A stretch of DNA of 38,750 bases from an uncultured Acidobacteriota bacterium (GCA_951812665.1 CATOST010000020.1:1-38750); one strand, 5' to 3'. Shown: positions 1 to 9,217, numbered from the stretch's first letter. Numbers and translations are program-made. The notes: generated by a model from the sequence alone, not told the origin.

Positions 1-97
1 GAGCGGAAACCAAACAAGAATACAGCCAGGACGGTCAGGGTGCTTGCCCTTTGGAGTGCTTCCAACAGACTGCTTCGTTCCCGGCCCTGCGAAAAAC

Positions 98-434
98 TCA
101 TGAATGCTCCCACACCAACGCTCGGCACTTGGCCATGCTGTGGCGAGACTTCTGCGGTTCGATCTGCAGGAACCGCCGCCGGTGCCACTCCGTGTTGTCC
201 ACGCCCACCATCCGGATCTCCCAGTGGGAGAAGATCTGCTTCAGATCTATCCCGTCAGCCGGAATAAAGGCCGTTGCCTCTTGGGCTGGCCTCCCATGAA
301 ACGCCGATTCTGAAACGGAATTCACTCCTCCCGCAGATACCGATTCGTCTCCTAGAGGGTCCGGATCCCCCGGAGCCGCGGCTCCTGCGGCAGCCGTCCG
401 TACTTCGCCTTCAATGGATCGGACAGATCACGTC
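98..434 (-). pseudogene. Decayed ISNCY-like transposase, C-terminal part
   Basis: Read on the minus strand, 434 to 352 encodes a peptide ending GRLPQEPRLRGIRTL, then a TAG (354-352), then ETNRYLREE, then a TGA (324-322). In another frame the reading continues with PAQEATAFIPADGIDLKQIFSH, MVGVDNTEWHRRRFLQIEP and KCRALVWEH to a TGA at 100-98. Order and content match my memory of the C-terminal part of ISNCY-type transposases: a GRLP-type segment, then xNRYLRE, then the 'VGNDNTVRxxxxxLQI' beta-barrel segment. At least two stops and one frame change make it nonfunctional. The upstream part of the gene is cut off exactly where the palindromic element at 435-600 begins, so that element probably inserted into the relic. 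The family name comes from motif memory only, without a search. Confidence 0.6.
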
Positions 435-600
435 CTAGCAGTCCGTGGTGAAAGTCTCGCGAGCACCGAGACCGTTCCTGCGCCCGCCGGACAAGGCGCG
501 ATTCGGGAGCATACCGGGAGTATGTGACCGAATCGCAACGCAGTCCGCCGGGATGCAGGGACGGTCGAATGCCGCGACGACTCTTGCCACGGGCTGCTAG
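435..600. repeat. MITE-like palindromic element, copy 1
   Basis: A 166-bp element begins CTAGCAGTCCGTGG and ends CCACGGGCTGCTAG. These are terminal inverted repeats with one mismatch, bounded by CTAG on both sides. The arms keep pairing inward: CCGTTCCTGCGCCC near 470 faces GATGCAGGGACGG near 553-565. Next come GCGATTCGG and CCGAATCGC, and the centre is a CATAC/GTATG hairpin. The whole unit can therefore fold into one long imperfect hairpin. It carries no credible gene. A nearly identical copy lies at 4786-4952. This copy abuts the transposase relic at 98-434. The size, terminal repeats and lack of coding capacity suggest a non-autonomous mobile element or a REP/BIME-like repeat. Confidence 0.85.
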
Positions 601-879
601 CGACAGTCTAGTTGTATCACACATTGTGAAGTGATAGATTTTGGAACAACGAAACGCTTCGTGGGTCTGGTGAATGTCGCGACAGCTGCCATCGTGCCCC
701 TCGAGGGGAGTCCATAAATCCATTTATCAACTCAGGCGGATCGCTATTCACCTCGTCCGTTGGATAGGTTAGCTACGCTGACCTCATCCATTCACCATGC
801 CTTGCTACTTGCGCGCGGGTCCGACGAGAAAGTCAGAAAGCAGCCGGGATGGCTTTGGGGAGATAATTCGGAGGCAATC
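601..879. other. Non-coding leader before the PSD1 gene
   Basis: No credible gene is seen here. The stretch holds two dyads. TATCAC (615-620) faces GTGATA (631-636), with an inner CACATTGTG palindrome, which has the size of a repressor operator. CCCCTCGAGGGG (697-708) is a perfect 12-bp palindrome. A GGAGG at 870-874 lies 5 nt before an ATG at 880 and looks like the real ribosome binding site of the following gene. No convincing -35/-10 pair was picked out. The operator idea rests only on symmetry. Confidence 0.4.
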
Positions 880-895
880 ATGGCCAGGTTGAGGG

Positions 896-3361
896 GTGGC
901 GCTGTTGCTGCCATTTATCTGTTGGAATTTGGCTGCCGCGGATAATGGAGCAGTCTTCCGCGACAAAGTCCTGCCGATTCTCCATGCTCACTGTGAATCG
1001 TGCCACAGTGGGGCAACCCCGCAAAATGACCTTTCTGTCTCGAGCCTGGAAAACCTCCTTCGGGGAGGGAAACACGGCCCCGCCATTGCGCCGGGTTCTG
1101 CCCGTGAGAGCCTGCTGATCCAGTACGTGCGGGGCGATCGGATGCCCCGAATGCCGTTGGGACAGACGCTTGACGAATCCAAAATCCAACAGTTGGCCGA
1201 AGCTCTCGATTCCATGGCTCCTCAGGCGAAATCTCCGTCAGTTGCTGACGATCATTGGAAATGGCTCTTGAGCAAGCCGGAGGCCGAGTCGATCCCCAAA
1301 GTGAAGAACCGCGACTGGGTGGTCAATCCGATCGATGCTTTCATCCTGGCCAATTTGGAATCGAAGGGCCTGGTTCCCGCACCGGAGGCTGGCCGGCGCG
1401 CACTGATTCGGCGAGTCTACTTCGACTTGATCGGGCTGCCGCCCGCTCCCGACGAAGTCCGCAGCTTTCTGCATGACTCCGATCCGGAGAGCTATGGGCG
1501 GCTGATCGATCGGCTTCTCGACGATCCCCGCTACGGAGAACGTTGGGCTCGACACTGGTTGGATCTGGTGCGCTATGCAGAGTCGAACGGCTTTGCCACC
1601 GACATCGAACGGCCCACCGCTTGGCGATACCGGGATTATGTCATCCGCTCGTTCAATCGGGACAAGCCCTTTGACCTCTTCATCAAGGAACAGTTGGCCG
1701 GTGATGAACTGGAGGACCCTCCTGACGCCGAAGACATGAAAGCGGTCGAGGACAGGAGAACGGAACGGTTCGTGGCTCTTGGCTTCCTGCGATTGGGGCC
1801 TTGGGAAGCGGACGCGAACTCCAAGAGAAAACTGCGACAGGATTTCTTGAACGAGATCACCGGGACCGCCGGTTCGGTCTTTCTGGGAGTGACCGTGGGT
1901 TGCGCCCAGTGCCACGACCATAAGTACGATCCCATCTCCCAGAAGGATTTCTACCGGATGCAGGCCTTCTTCGCCGCCACCCGCGGGGATGAGCGGCGTG
2001 CTCCCTTCTTCAAGGCTGAGAGCCCTCGGAAAATGAAGGACCGCTACCGCTTCTACCAGGATGAGGTGGAACGAGCACACGAGGAATTCCGCAGCCGGAA
2101 GGAGGAGCTGGTCGCGCGGTTCCTGGAGATGAAGAATCTTGCGGAAGACGATCCGGCGGTGAAGAAATTCCTGAAAGAACTGACCGTTCCGAATGCCTTT
2201 TTCCAGGATCGGGACGACCCCATCTTTAGCGAAGAGGCTTTTGCCGTCTATATGAAAGCAAGGGACGAACGGGATCGTCTTGCCGAGTTGCTGAAGCGGT
2301 ATGAGCCATTGGCTTGCTCCGTGTCGGACCTCGTCCCTCCAGAAGTGATCGACGTCCCCGACACGTACCTCTTGGTGGCAGGTGAACTGGACAGCAGAGG
2401 TGAAAAGGTCAATCCGGGCTTTCCGGAGCGTCTCACCGGGACGCTGGAGGATGCGAAGATTCCTTACCGCGGCGGGACTGCAGTCAAAGAAGGGAGTTCA
2501 GGCCGCCGACTGGCATTGGCCGAGTGGATTGCGAGCCCGGAGAATCCCCTTACGGCGAGGGTCATGGTCAACCGCCTCTGGCAGCACCATTTCGGCCTGG
2601 GATTGGTCCGTACTCCAAGCGATTTCGGCATCAACGGGGAGCGGCCGACTCATCCGGCACTACTCGACTGGCTTGCGGTCCGGTTCATGGAGGGTGGGTG
2701 GAGCCTCAAGGCGATGCACAAATTGATGCTCACCTCTCAAACTTACCGCCAGTCCACCGAGCATCCGAAGTGGCAGGACTATTCCCAGACAGACCCCGAC
2801 AACCGTTTCCTGTGGCGCATGAACTGGAATCGGCTGGAGGCCGAAGTGCTGAGGGATTCGATTCTGGCACTGAGCGGGCGGCTGAACCAAGCCCGTGGCG
2901 GGCCCAGCGTGTTGTTGGATGTTCCCCAGGATGTCGCCAAAGGGTACGAGATGTTCAAATGGTTTGCTTCGGAGAAGGAAGAACAGCGGCGGCGAACCAT
3001 TTACACCTTCCAGAGGCGCTCCGTGGGCTCTCCTTTTATGCAGACCTTCGATGGCGCCAGTATGGGTGAGTCTTGCGCCCGCCGGGGCGTGACCACGGTT
3101 GCCCCCCAGGCACTCACCCTGTTGAACGGCAAATTGACAAATAACGAAGCTCGGCACTTCGCGGAACGCGTCCTGAGGGAAAGCGAAATCGATCAGGTGG
3201 AACCGATCGAACGCGCTTTCTGGTTGGTCTTGAGTCGGCCTCCTTCCGCGCGGGAAGAGCGAGATGCGTTCGAGCTGCTGGCCCGATCGACACCGGTCGA
3301 GGGGCTCACTCGCCTGGGTGTGGTTCTGTTCAACCTCAGCGAGTTTCTCTATCTGGAGTAA
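896..3361 (+). CDS. PSD1/DUF1549-DUF1553 cytochrome-domain protein
   Basis: An exported protein of about 821 residues of the PSCyt1-PSCyt2-PSD1 family found in Planctomycetota, Acidobacteriota and relatives. The family's role is not settled; it is thought to act in redox steps linked to degradation of complex substrates. Near the N terminus a CESCH haem-binding motif (residues 33-37) marks the PSCyt1 domain. The DUF1549 domain starts about residue 144 ([12 protein letters not shown]) and includes [12 protein letters not shown] near residue 336, a second CxxCH. The DUF1553 domain starts about 537 ([19 protein letters not shown]) and includes [11 protein letters not shown]. The reading frame opens only at a GTG at 896, giving a signal peptide without basic residues. 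An ATG at 880 with a good Shine-Dalgarno site would give MARLR plus the same hydrophobic segment if the GGGG at 893-896 were GGG. The DUF1501 gene starts 3 nt after its stop, the usual operon pairing for this family. Confidence 0.9.
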   Translation: MALLLPFICWNLAAADNGAVFRDKVLPILHAHCESCHSGATPQNDLSVSSLENLLRGGKHGPAIAPGSARESLLIQYVRGDRMPRMPLGQTLDESKIQQLAEALDSMAPQAKSPSVADDHWKWLLSKPEAESIPKVKNRDWVVNPIDAFILANLESKGLVPAPEAGRRALIRRVYFDLIGLPPAPDEVRSFLHDSDPESYGRLIDRLLDDPRYGERWARHWLDLVRYAESNGFATDIERPTAWRYRDYVIRSFNRDKPFDLFIKEQLAGDELEDPPDAEDMKAVEDRRTERFVALGFLRLGPWEADANSKRKLRQDFLNEITGTAGSVFLGVTVGCAQCHDHKYDPISQKDFYRMQAFFAATRGDERRAPFFKAESPRKMKDRYRFYQDEVERAHEEFRSRKEELVARFLEMKNLAEDDPAVKKFLKELTVPNAFFQDRDDPIFSEEAFAVYMKARDERDRLAELLKRYEPLACSVSDLVPPEVIDVPDTYLLVAGELDSRGEKVNPGFPERLTGTLEDAKIPYRGGTAVKEGSSGRRLALAEWIASPENPLTARVMVNRLWQHHFGLGLVRTPSDFGINGERPTHPALLDWLAVRFMEGGWSLKAMHKLMLTSQTYRQSTEHPKWQDYSQTDPDNRFLWRMNWNRLEAEVLRDSILALSGRLNQARGGPSVLLDVPQDVAKGYEMFKWFASEKEEQRRRTIYTFQRRSVGSPFMQTFDGASMGESCARRGVTTVAPQALTLLNGKLTNNEARHFAERVLRESEIDQVEPIERAFWLVLSRPPSAREERDAFELLARSTPVEGLTRLGVVLFNLSEFLYLE

Positions 3362-3364
3362 GCC

Positions 3365-4789
3365 ATGAACATACTTGAGGCCCGCAGGAGATTTCTCTAC
3401 CAGAGCCTGACGGGATTGGGCGGAATAGCGCTGATGGACCTGCTGAACCGGGATCTTTCCGCAGGTTCCACGGACAATTCCAACCCTCTAGCTTCCCGAA
3501 ACCCGCACCATCCGGCACGGGCAAATGCCTGTATTTTTCTCGGCATGTTGGGAGGCGTCAGCCAGGTGGATACTTTTGACCCGAAGCCGGCTCTCGAGAA
3601 ATTCGACAACAAGTCGATGGACTGGAGCAAGGAAAAGCTGACGGACGACGCAAAATTGTTTGCCAAGCCCCGGGTCATTGCCCGAAGCCCCTTCCAGTTT
3701 CGGAAGTACGGACAGTGCGGCATGGATGTCTCGGAGCTGTTTCCTCATCTGGCTACCTGCGTCGATGACATGGCCTTCGTCCGTTCCATCCAGGCCGATA
3801 ACGGCAACCATCCGGCAGCCGTCTTCCAGATGAATACTGGATTTACGATGCCCGGCAATCCGTCGCTTGGAGGATGGGTAACTTACGGGCTGGGAACGGA
3901 GAACCAGAACCTTCCCGCCTTTGTTGTCTTGCCCGATTTTCGTGCGATTCCCTTCGGCGGCAGCCAACAATGGGGCAGCGGCTTCCTCCCTGCCGGCTAT
4001 CAAGGAACCATTCTCCGTTGGAAAGGAGAGGCGATTCGCGACCTCGAACCTCCTGTAGGGCTGTCCATTGCGGAACAAGAGCGACAGAAAACACTGCTGC
4101 GCAGCTACAACCGGGAATACCTTGAGAAACACTTCACCAACCCCGACCTCCAGGCCCGCATCGATGCCTACGAATTAGCCTACCGAATGCAGGCCGCAAT
4201 CCCTAGCGTTCTGGATCTCTCGAAGGAGAGTGAAGCTACCAAAGCGATGTACGGGTTGCAGCATCCGGTAACCGAGTCCTTCGGGAAAAGGTGTTTGATG
4301 GCCCGCAAGCTGGTCGAGAGCGGCGTCCGTTTTGTTCAGCTCTATACACCCAGCCAATCCTGGGACGGGCACGTCGATGTACGCAAGAACCATCTCAAGA
4401 ACGCCCGGGAGACGGATCAACCGGTGGCCGCCTTGCTGAAGGATCTGAAGAAACGCGGTCTGCTCGATACCACCCTGGTGGTTTGGATGGGCGAGTTCGG
4501 GCGTACGCCTGATACACCCGCTGACCGCAAACAAACAGGAAGGGACCACAACATCGGCGCCATGACCCTCTGGTTCGCCGGTGGCGGCGTCAAAGGCGGA
4601 ACGCTTGTGGGCGCTACGAATGAACTGGGTTACAAGGCTGTGGAGAACGTCTATCGGATTCGAGATGTCCATGCCACGGTCCTTCATCTGTTGGGCCTGA
4701 ATGATATGCAGTTGTCCTACTATCACGCCGGGAGAAACCGGCGACTAACCGACACCGGAGGAGATATCATCAAGGAAATCTTGGCCTAG
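3365..4789 (+). CDS. DUF1501 family (sulfatase-like) protein
   Basis: A 474-residue protein of the DUF1501 family, which has an alkaline-phosphatase/sulfatase-like fold and is normally encoded beside PSD1 cytochrome proteins, as here. The N terminus has a twin-arginine-like stretch (RRRFL, residues 7-11) followed by a short hydrophobic run, suggesting Tat export. Family landmarks are IFLGMLGGVSQVDTFDPKP near residue 57, GEFGRTPDT near 376 and GRDHNIGAMTLWFAGGG near 393. The length is complete and the C terminus (KEILA) looks native. Its TAG stop lies within the CTAG at the left end of the palindromic element at 4786-4952. The biochemical activity is unknown; joint action with the preceding cytochrome protein is inferred from their conserved adjacency. 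Confidence 0.9.
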   Translation: MNILEARRRFLYQSLTGLGGIALMDLLNRDLSAGSTDNSNPLASRNPHHPARANACIFLGMLGGVSQVDTFDPKPALEKFDNKSMDWSKEKLTDDAKLFAKPRVIARSPFQFRKYGQCGMDVSELFPHLATCVDDMAFVRSIQADNGNHPAAVFQMNTGFTMPGNPSLGGWVTYGLGTENQNLPAFVVLPDFRAIPFGGSQQWGSGFLPAGYQGTILRWKGEAIRDLEPPVGLSIAEQERQKTLLRSYNREYLEKHFTNPDLQARIDAYELAYRMQAAIPSVLDLSKESEATKAMYGLQHPVTESFGKRCLMARKLVESGVRFVQLYTPSQSWDGHVDVRKNHLKNARETDQPVAALLKDLKKRGLLDTTLVVWMGEFGRTPDTPADRKQTGRDHNIGAMTLWFAGGGVKGGTLVGATNELGYKAVENVYRIRDVHATVLHLLGLNDMQLSYYHAGRNRRLTDTGGDIIKEILA

Positions 4790-4952
4790 CAGTCCGTGGT
4801 GAAAGTCTCGCGAGCACCGAGACCGTTCCTGCGCCCGCCGGACAAGGCGCTTCGGAGGGAGCATACCGGGAGTATGTGACCGAGTCGCAACGCAGTCCGC
4901 CGGGATGCAGGGACGGTCGAATGCCGTGACGACTTTTGCCACGGGCTGCTAG
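4786..4952. repeat. MITE-like palindromic element, copy 2
   Basis: A second, 167-bp copy of the element at 435-600, in the same orientation and nearly identical. The differences are a small block near the middle plus a few point changes in the right half. It again begins CTAGCAGTCCGTGG and ends CCACGGGCTGCTAG. Its first four bases contain the TAG stop of the DUF1501 gene, so the element sits exactly at the end of that reading frame. If CTAG is a target-site duplication, the native stop was part of the target and the gene was not harmed. In RNA form the long hairpin could also act as a 3' end or stability element for the PSD1-DUF1501 transcript. The two copies bracket that gene pair. Confidence 0.85.
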
Positions 4953-5096
4953 AGGCCATCGGGATCAGGTCCGATCGCGGAAAGACCCGCAGGAGCCGGC
5001 GGTGTTTATCGAGGATGATTGGTGTCGGGGGATCCGGGAAACATGCTTTATTGCTGAGATCTTGAGACCTTCGCCCATATCGGATATCCACAATTG

Positions 5097-6776
5097 ATGC
5101 ATTCAGGGTTCGACAGCAACACGAAAAGCCAGATCTACTTTAGTTCCACCATGATTGGAATTGCGGCAATGCTGCTGTTTCTGAGTGTAACCGCGCAGGC
5201 GGGTCCACAAAGCAACACAAATGTCAAGAAGCACCAGCGGGAGGAGCAACAAGACTACTACGGCAAGTGGCTCAATGAAAACGTCGTTTATATCATCTCG
5301 CCGGAAGAGAAGACCGTCTTTGAAGCCCTGACGTCCCCGGAAGAAAAAGAACAATTTATCGAACAATTCTGGTTCCGAAGGGATTCGGATCCCAGAACCA
5401 AGACAAACGAGTACAGGGAAGAACATTACCGGCGGATTGCTTACGCCAACGAGAACTACACCAGTGGCTCGCCCGGCTGGAAGAGCGACAGGGGTCGAAT
5501 TTATATCGTCCACGGTCCCCCGGATTCGATCGAAATGCACCCCTCAGGCGGACGATACATGCGTCCCCTATGGGAGGGAGGTGGAACAACGTCCACTTAC
5601 CCGTTCGAGATCTGGTGGTATCGGCATATCGAAGGAGTTGGTGAGGGGATCGAACTCGAATTTGTGGACCCCTCCTTTAGCGGTGAATACCGCTTGGCAC
5701 TGAGTCCTGAGGAAAAAGACGCCATGCTCCACGTTCCCGGTGTGGGGCTGACTCTGGCCGAGCAGTATGGCATGGCCACCAAGGCGGACCGTCCCACCTT
5801 TTCGCCCGGCAACCGTGACTATTACCCGCTGAGAGTGCGACGGGCAAAGGACAATCCGTTCATTCGCTACGAGACCTTTGTCGGAGTGCAGCGGCCGAAG
5901 AAAATCAAGTACGACGACCTCAGAGAGGTCGTTGACGTCAACGTGGCCTACAGTGAGTTGGCCGTTGAGTTCCGCAAAGATTATTTCAAACTGAACGACG
6001 AGCAGGTGTTGGTCGCGGTTACGCTGACATTAGACCACCAAAATCTCAATTTCAAAGAAGAGCAGGGCGTGTATTTGGCCAAAGTCGGAGTTTATGGTTT
6101 AGTGACTACCCTCACCAAGAAGATCATAAAGGAATTCGAAGACGATCTTATCCAGTCTTATCGACCTGAATTCTTCAGGCAAGGCCTCCATCGACGATCC
6201 ACCTATCAGAAAATAATCGCGCTTGATCGGAAGGCGCGTTATAAGCTCAGTCTGGTGGTGAAAGATCTGAATAGCGGCAAGGTCGGAGTAATTCGGCACG
6301 GTATTATTCCTCCCTCCTACTCGAAGGAAAACCTTGTGACTAGCTCTCTCGTTCTCTCTGACTCCATCCGGCAGCTAGAGGACGTTCAGCAACAGGATCA
6401 GATGTTCGTGTTGGGAGACCTGAGAATCCGACCCAGTATAGACAACATCTTTTCGTCGTCCAAACCGCTGGGCGTATACCTGCAGGTATACAACGCAGCC
6501 ATCGATGAAAGCACGCACCGTCCCTCCCTCCGTGTGAAGTACAGGCTCTCCCAAGGAGGACAGAACCTGGCGGAGCGCCTCGACGAGGACGGCGAGCCGA
6601 TTCAGTTTTTCTCTCCCGGTAGGGTGGTTTTGGTCACGGTCTTCTCGGCCGAAAGTTTAAAGCCCGGAATATATCGTATGGAAGTGGAGGTTCAAGATCG
6701 GATCAGGGACCAGCTCGTCACGGTCGGAGAGAAGTTTCATGTCGTCGAAACCGCTCAGCTTGCGGCAAATCGATAG
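5097..6776 (+). CDS. GWxTD domain-containing protein
   Basis: An exported protein of about 559 residues. The family is named after a Gly-Trp-x-Thr-Asp motif and is typical of Acidobacteriota and a few related phyla; its function is unknown. Here the motif reads GWKSDRGRIYIVHGPPD near residue 127, so the threonine is replaced by serine. Upstream are the usual YGKWLNENVVYIISPEE and EKEQFIEQFWFRRD segments. A second half of about 300 residues is beta-rich. The reading frame opens at a TTG at 5094 directly followed by ATG at 5097. A later ATG at 5151 (MIGIAAMLLFLSVTAQA) gives the cleanest signal peptide, so the exact start is uncertain; no strong Shine-Dalgarno site was seen for any of them. The gene stands alone, 144 nt after the palindromic element and 184 nt before the isomerase gene. 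Confidence 0.85.
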   Translation: MHSGFDSNTKSQIYFSSTMIGIAAMLLFLSVTAQAGPQSNTNVKKHQREEQQDYYGKWLNENVVYIISPEEKTVFEALTSPEEKEQFIEQFWFRRDSDPRTKTNEYREEHYRRIAYANENYTSGSPGWKSDRGRIYIVHGPPDSIEMHPSGGRYMRPLWEGGGTTSTYPFEIWWYRHIEGVGEGIELEFVDPSFSGEYRLALSPEEKDAMLHVPGVGLTLAEQYGMATKADRPTFSPGNRDYYPLRVRRAKDNPFIRYETFVGVQRPKKIKYDDLREVVDVNVAYSELAVEFRKDYFKLNDEQVLVAVTLTLDHQNLNFKEEQGVYLAKVGVYGLVTTLTKKIIKEFEDDLIQSYRPEFFRQGLHRRSTYQKIIALDRKARYKLSLVVKDLNSGKVGVIRHGIIPPSYSKENLVTSSLVLSDSIRQLEDVQQQDQMFVLGDLRIRPSIDNIFSSSKPLGVYLQVYNAAIDESTHRPSLRVKYRLSQGGQNLAERLDEDGEPIQFFSPGRVVLVTVFSAESLKPGIYRMEVEVQDRIRDQLVTVGEKFHVVETAQLAANR

Positions 6777-6960
6777 CGTTGGCGTGGTTTCGGACTTGAA
6801 GGAACCAACGGCACGGCCTCCGCAAACGGGAGTGGGAACTTCCGTCAATAGCGCCGATCGCATCGACGCTTGGCATTTTTTCGCCAATGCCTGCATTTGG
6901 GGTAATTTGACATCTGATAATTCTTGGGGTTCCACTCAAAGTCTGAAAGTAAGGTAAGCC

Positions 6961-8010
6961 ATGCCGAAAATGAAAGGTCCAGCCATTTTCCTCGCCCAGT
7001 TCATGAGAGATGAGGAGCCTTACAACAACATTGACAACATTGGAAGATGGGCCGCAGATTTGGGATACAGGGGTGTCCAGATCCCCGGCTGGGATCCGCG
7101 TGCCATTGACCTCGACAAGGCCGCGGAATCCAAGACGTATTGTGATGACTACAGAGGCCTGCTTCAGGAGATGGGCCTGGAGCCGACGGAGGTAACGGGC
7201 TACCTCGCGGGACAGGTCTTGGCCGTGCATCCGGCGTACGAAATCATGTTCGAAGCGTTTCATCCTCCGGGCTTGAGAGGTAATGAGAGGACTGAATGGG
7301 CAGTGGGAGAATTGAAGAAGTGCATTTACGCCTCAGTTAACATGGGCACCAGCGTCATCCCCGTTCTGTCCGGCGGATTCGCATGGCACACGATTTACCC
7401 TTGGCCCCAGCGTCCGGATGGAATCATCCAGGAAGCTTTCAAGGAACTGGCCAGGCGCTGGCGGCCCCTTCTGGACCTCGCCCATGACAACGGGACCGTG
7501 TTGGCATATGAACTCCATCCCGGATCAGACGTCTACGATGGTGCAACCTACGAGATGTTTCTCGAGTACACGGATAATCACGACGCCGCCTGCCTGAACT
7601 ATGATCCCAGCCATTTCCTGCTGCAACAACTCGACTACCTGGAGTTTATCCGGCTGTATGGCGAACGCATCAAGGGATTCCACGTCAAGGATGCCGAGTT
7701 CCGTCCGAGTGGCCGCGTCGGTGTGTACGGCGGCTATCAGTCCTGGGTCGGGCGTGCCGGTCGATTCCGGTCCCTGGGAGACGGGCAGGTCGACTTCACC
7801 CGTGTTTTCACACTGCTCGCCGAGGCTGGCTACACGAGTTGGGCGGTCCTGGAATGGGAGTGCTGCCTCAAGAGCCCCGAGCAGGGGGCGGCCGAAGCCG
7901 CGCCTTTCATTTCCAAGCATATCATCGAGACCACCGAGGTGGCCTTCGATGACTTCGCTGGTGGCCATCCGGACCTTGCCCGAAATCGGGAGATCCTGGG
8001 CTTGAGCTGA
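6961..8010 (+). CDS. TIM-barrel sugar isomerase/epimerase
   Basis: A 349-residue cytosolic protein of the xylose-isomerase-like TIM-barrel superfamily (sugar phosphate isomerase/epimerase, IolE-like). The expected metal-ligand strands are present in order: YELHPG (Glu), LNYDPSHF (Asp), GFHVKDAEF (His) and VLEWECCL (Glu). Family members isomerise, epimerise or dehydrate ketoses and keto-cyclitols at a divalent metal; the substrate here cannot be read from sequence. The ATG at 6961 has an AAGG about 6 nt upstream. The dehydrogenase, SDR and HCDH-type genes follow on the same strand with 46- and 117-nt gaps and then near-contact, which suggests one catabolic transcript. Confidence 0.88.
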   Translation: MPKMKGPAIFLAQFMRDEEPYNNIDNIGRWAADLGYRGVQIPGWDPRAIDLDKAAESKTYCDDYRGLLQEMGLEPTEVTGYLAGQVLAVHPAYEIMFEAFHPPGLRGNERTEWAVGELKKCIYASVNMGTSVIPVLSGGFAWHTIYPWPQRPDGIIQEAFKELARRWRPLLDLAHDNGTVLAYELHPGSDVYDGATYEMFLEYTDNHDAACLNYDPSHFLLQQLDYLEFIRLYGERIKGFHVKDAEFRPSGRVGVYGGYQSWVGRAGRFRSLGDGQVDFTRVFTLLAEAGYTSWAVLEWECCLKSPEQGAAEAAPFISKHIIETTEVAFDDFAGGHPDLARNREILGLS

Positions 8011-8056
8011 CCAATCTGAGTTATTTCATTGAAATCCAACATAGGGACAAATAATC

Positions 8057-9217
8057 ATGGATTCGTGGAAACGAAAATTACGAATGGGTATGGTTGGCGG
8101 GGGGCAGGGCGCGTTTATTGGTGGTGTGCATCGCATCGCAGCCACCCTTGATCAACAAGTCCAGCTTGTCGCCGGCTGCTTCTCACAGGATCCTGCGAAT
8201 ACCAGGATAACCGGGGAACAACTGTATCTCGACCCAGCTCGTTGCTACGATACTGCCCAGGAGATGGCGGTCGCCGAGGCCAAACTCCCTGAAGACAAGC
8301 GCGTCGATTTTGTTTCCATCGTGACGCCGAACGTCTCCCACTTCGCTATCGCGAAGACGTTTCTGGATGCGGGCTTCCACGTGGTTTGCGACAAGCCGAT
8401 GACCCACACTCTCGATGAGGCCAAGGAGCTGGCCATTCTCGTGGAAAAGTCAGGACTCGTCTTCGCCCTGACCCACAACTATACCGGCCATCCTCTGGTA
8501 CGACATGCTCGCCATCTGTTTCACTCGGGCGAAATGGGGACGGTTCGCAAGGTGCTCGTCGAGTATCTCCAAGACTTCCTCATGGTCCCACACGAAAAGC
8601 TGGGCCAGAAGCAGGCGGCCTGGCGGGTCGACCCCGCACAGGCGGGTATCGGCGGCACCATGGGCGACGTGGGTACTCACTGCGTAAACCTGTTGGAGTA
8701 TGTTACAGGTGATCCGATCACTGAACTATGCGCGGATAAGAGTACGTTCCTCCCGGATCGGACGCTTGACGAAGACGTCAACGCGCTGCTCCGATTCAGG
8801 GGTGGCGGGAAGGGTGTTTTGAGTATCAGCCAGGTGGCCACGGGTGAAGAGAATGGACTCATCCTCCGAGTATACGCCTCGGAAGGGGCCATCAAATGGG
8901 CCCATGAAAATCCCAACTATCTTGAGGTCTATCGTTACGGTGAGCCGAGACAGACCTTGACCCGTGCTCAGGGGTACCTTTCGGAACCGGCGGCTGCCAG
9001 CACGCGCATTCCCCCCGGGCATCCAGAAGGGTACTTGGAGGGGTTCGCGACCATTTACGTTGGAGTCGTGGAGGCGATCCGGCGGCACATCGATGGCAAC
9101 CCGATGAATACCGAGGATTATGGCTTCCCCACCGTCTATGATGGACTGCGAGGCATGCAATTTATTTATAAAACAGTGGAGTCCTGCAACAGTGGTTCGA
9201 CTTGGGTAAAGATGTGA
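8057..9217 (+). CDS. Gfo/Idh/MocA family NAD(P)-dependent oxidoreductase
   Basis: A 386-residue cytosolic dehydrogenase. The N-terminal Rossmann fold has MGMVGGGQGAFIGG (residues about 10-23) as dinucleotide-binding loop. The signature VVCDKPMTHTLDEA carries the family lysine, and GGTMGDVGTHCVNLLEY carries the conserved Asp and His of the active site. Family enzymes oxidise or reduce hydroxyl/keto groups of sugars, inositols and related compounds. No export signal is visible, unlike the Gfo/Idh protein at 11279-12652. The ATG at 8057 follows an AGGGA. Position between an isomerase and an SDR points to stepwise oxidation of a carbohydrate-like substrate. Confidence 0.9.
   Translation: MDSWKRKLRMGMVGGGQGAFIGGVHRIAATLDQQVQLVAGCFSQDPANTRITGEQLYLDPARCYDTAQEMAVAEAKLPEDKRVDFVSIVTPNVSHFAIAKTFLDAGFHVVCDKPMTHTLDEAKELAILVEKSGLVFALTHNYTGHPLVRHARHLFHSGEMGTVRKVLVEYLQDFLMVPHEKLGQKQAAWRVDPAQAGIGGTMGDVGTHCVNLLEYVTGDPITELCADKSTFLPDRTLDEDVNALLRFRGGGKGVLSISQVATGEENGLILRVYASEGAIKWAHENPNYLEVYRYGEPRQTLTRAQGYLSEPAAASTRIPPGHPEGYLEGFATIYVGVVEAIRRHIDGNPMNTEDYGFPTVYDGLRGMQFIYKTVESCNSGSTWVKM

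Noticed and set aside
6905..6960. TTGACA upstream of the TIM-barrel isomerase gene
   Set aside because: No -10 box at an acceptable distance; not called as a promoter.
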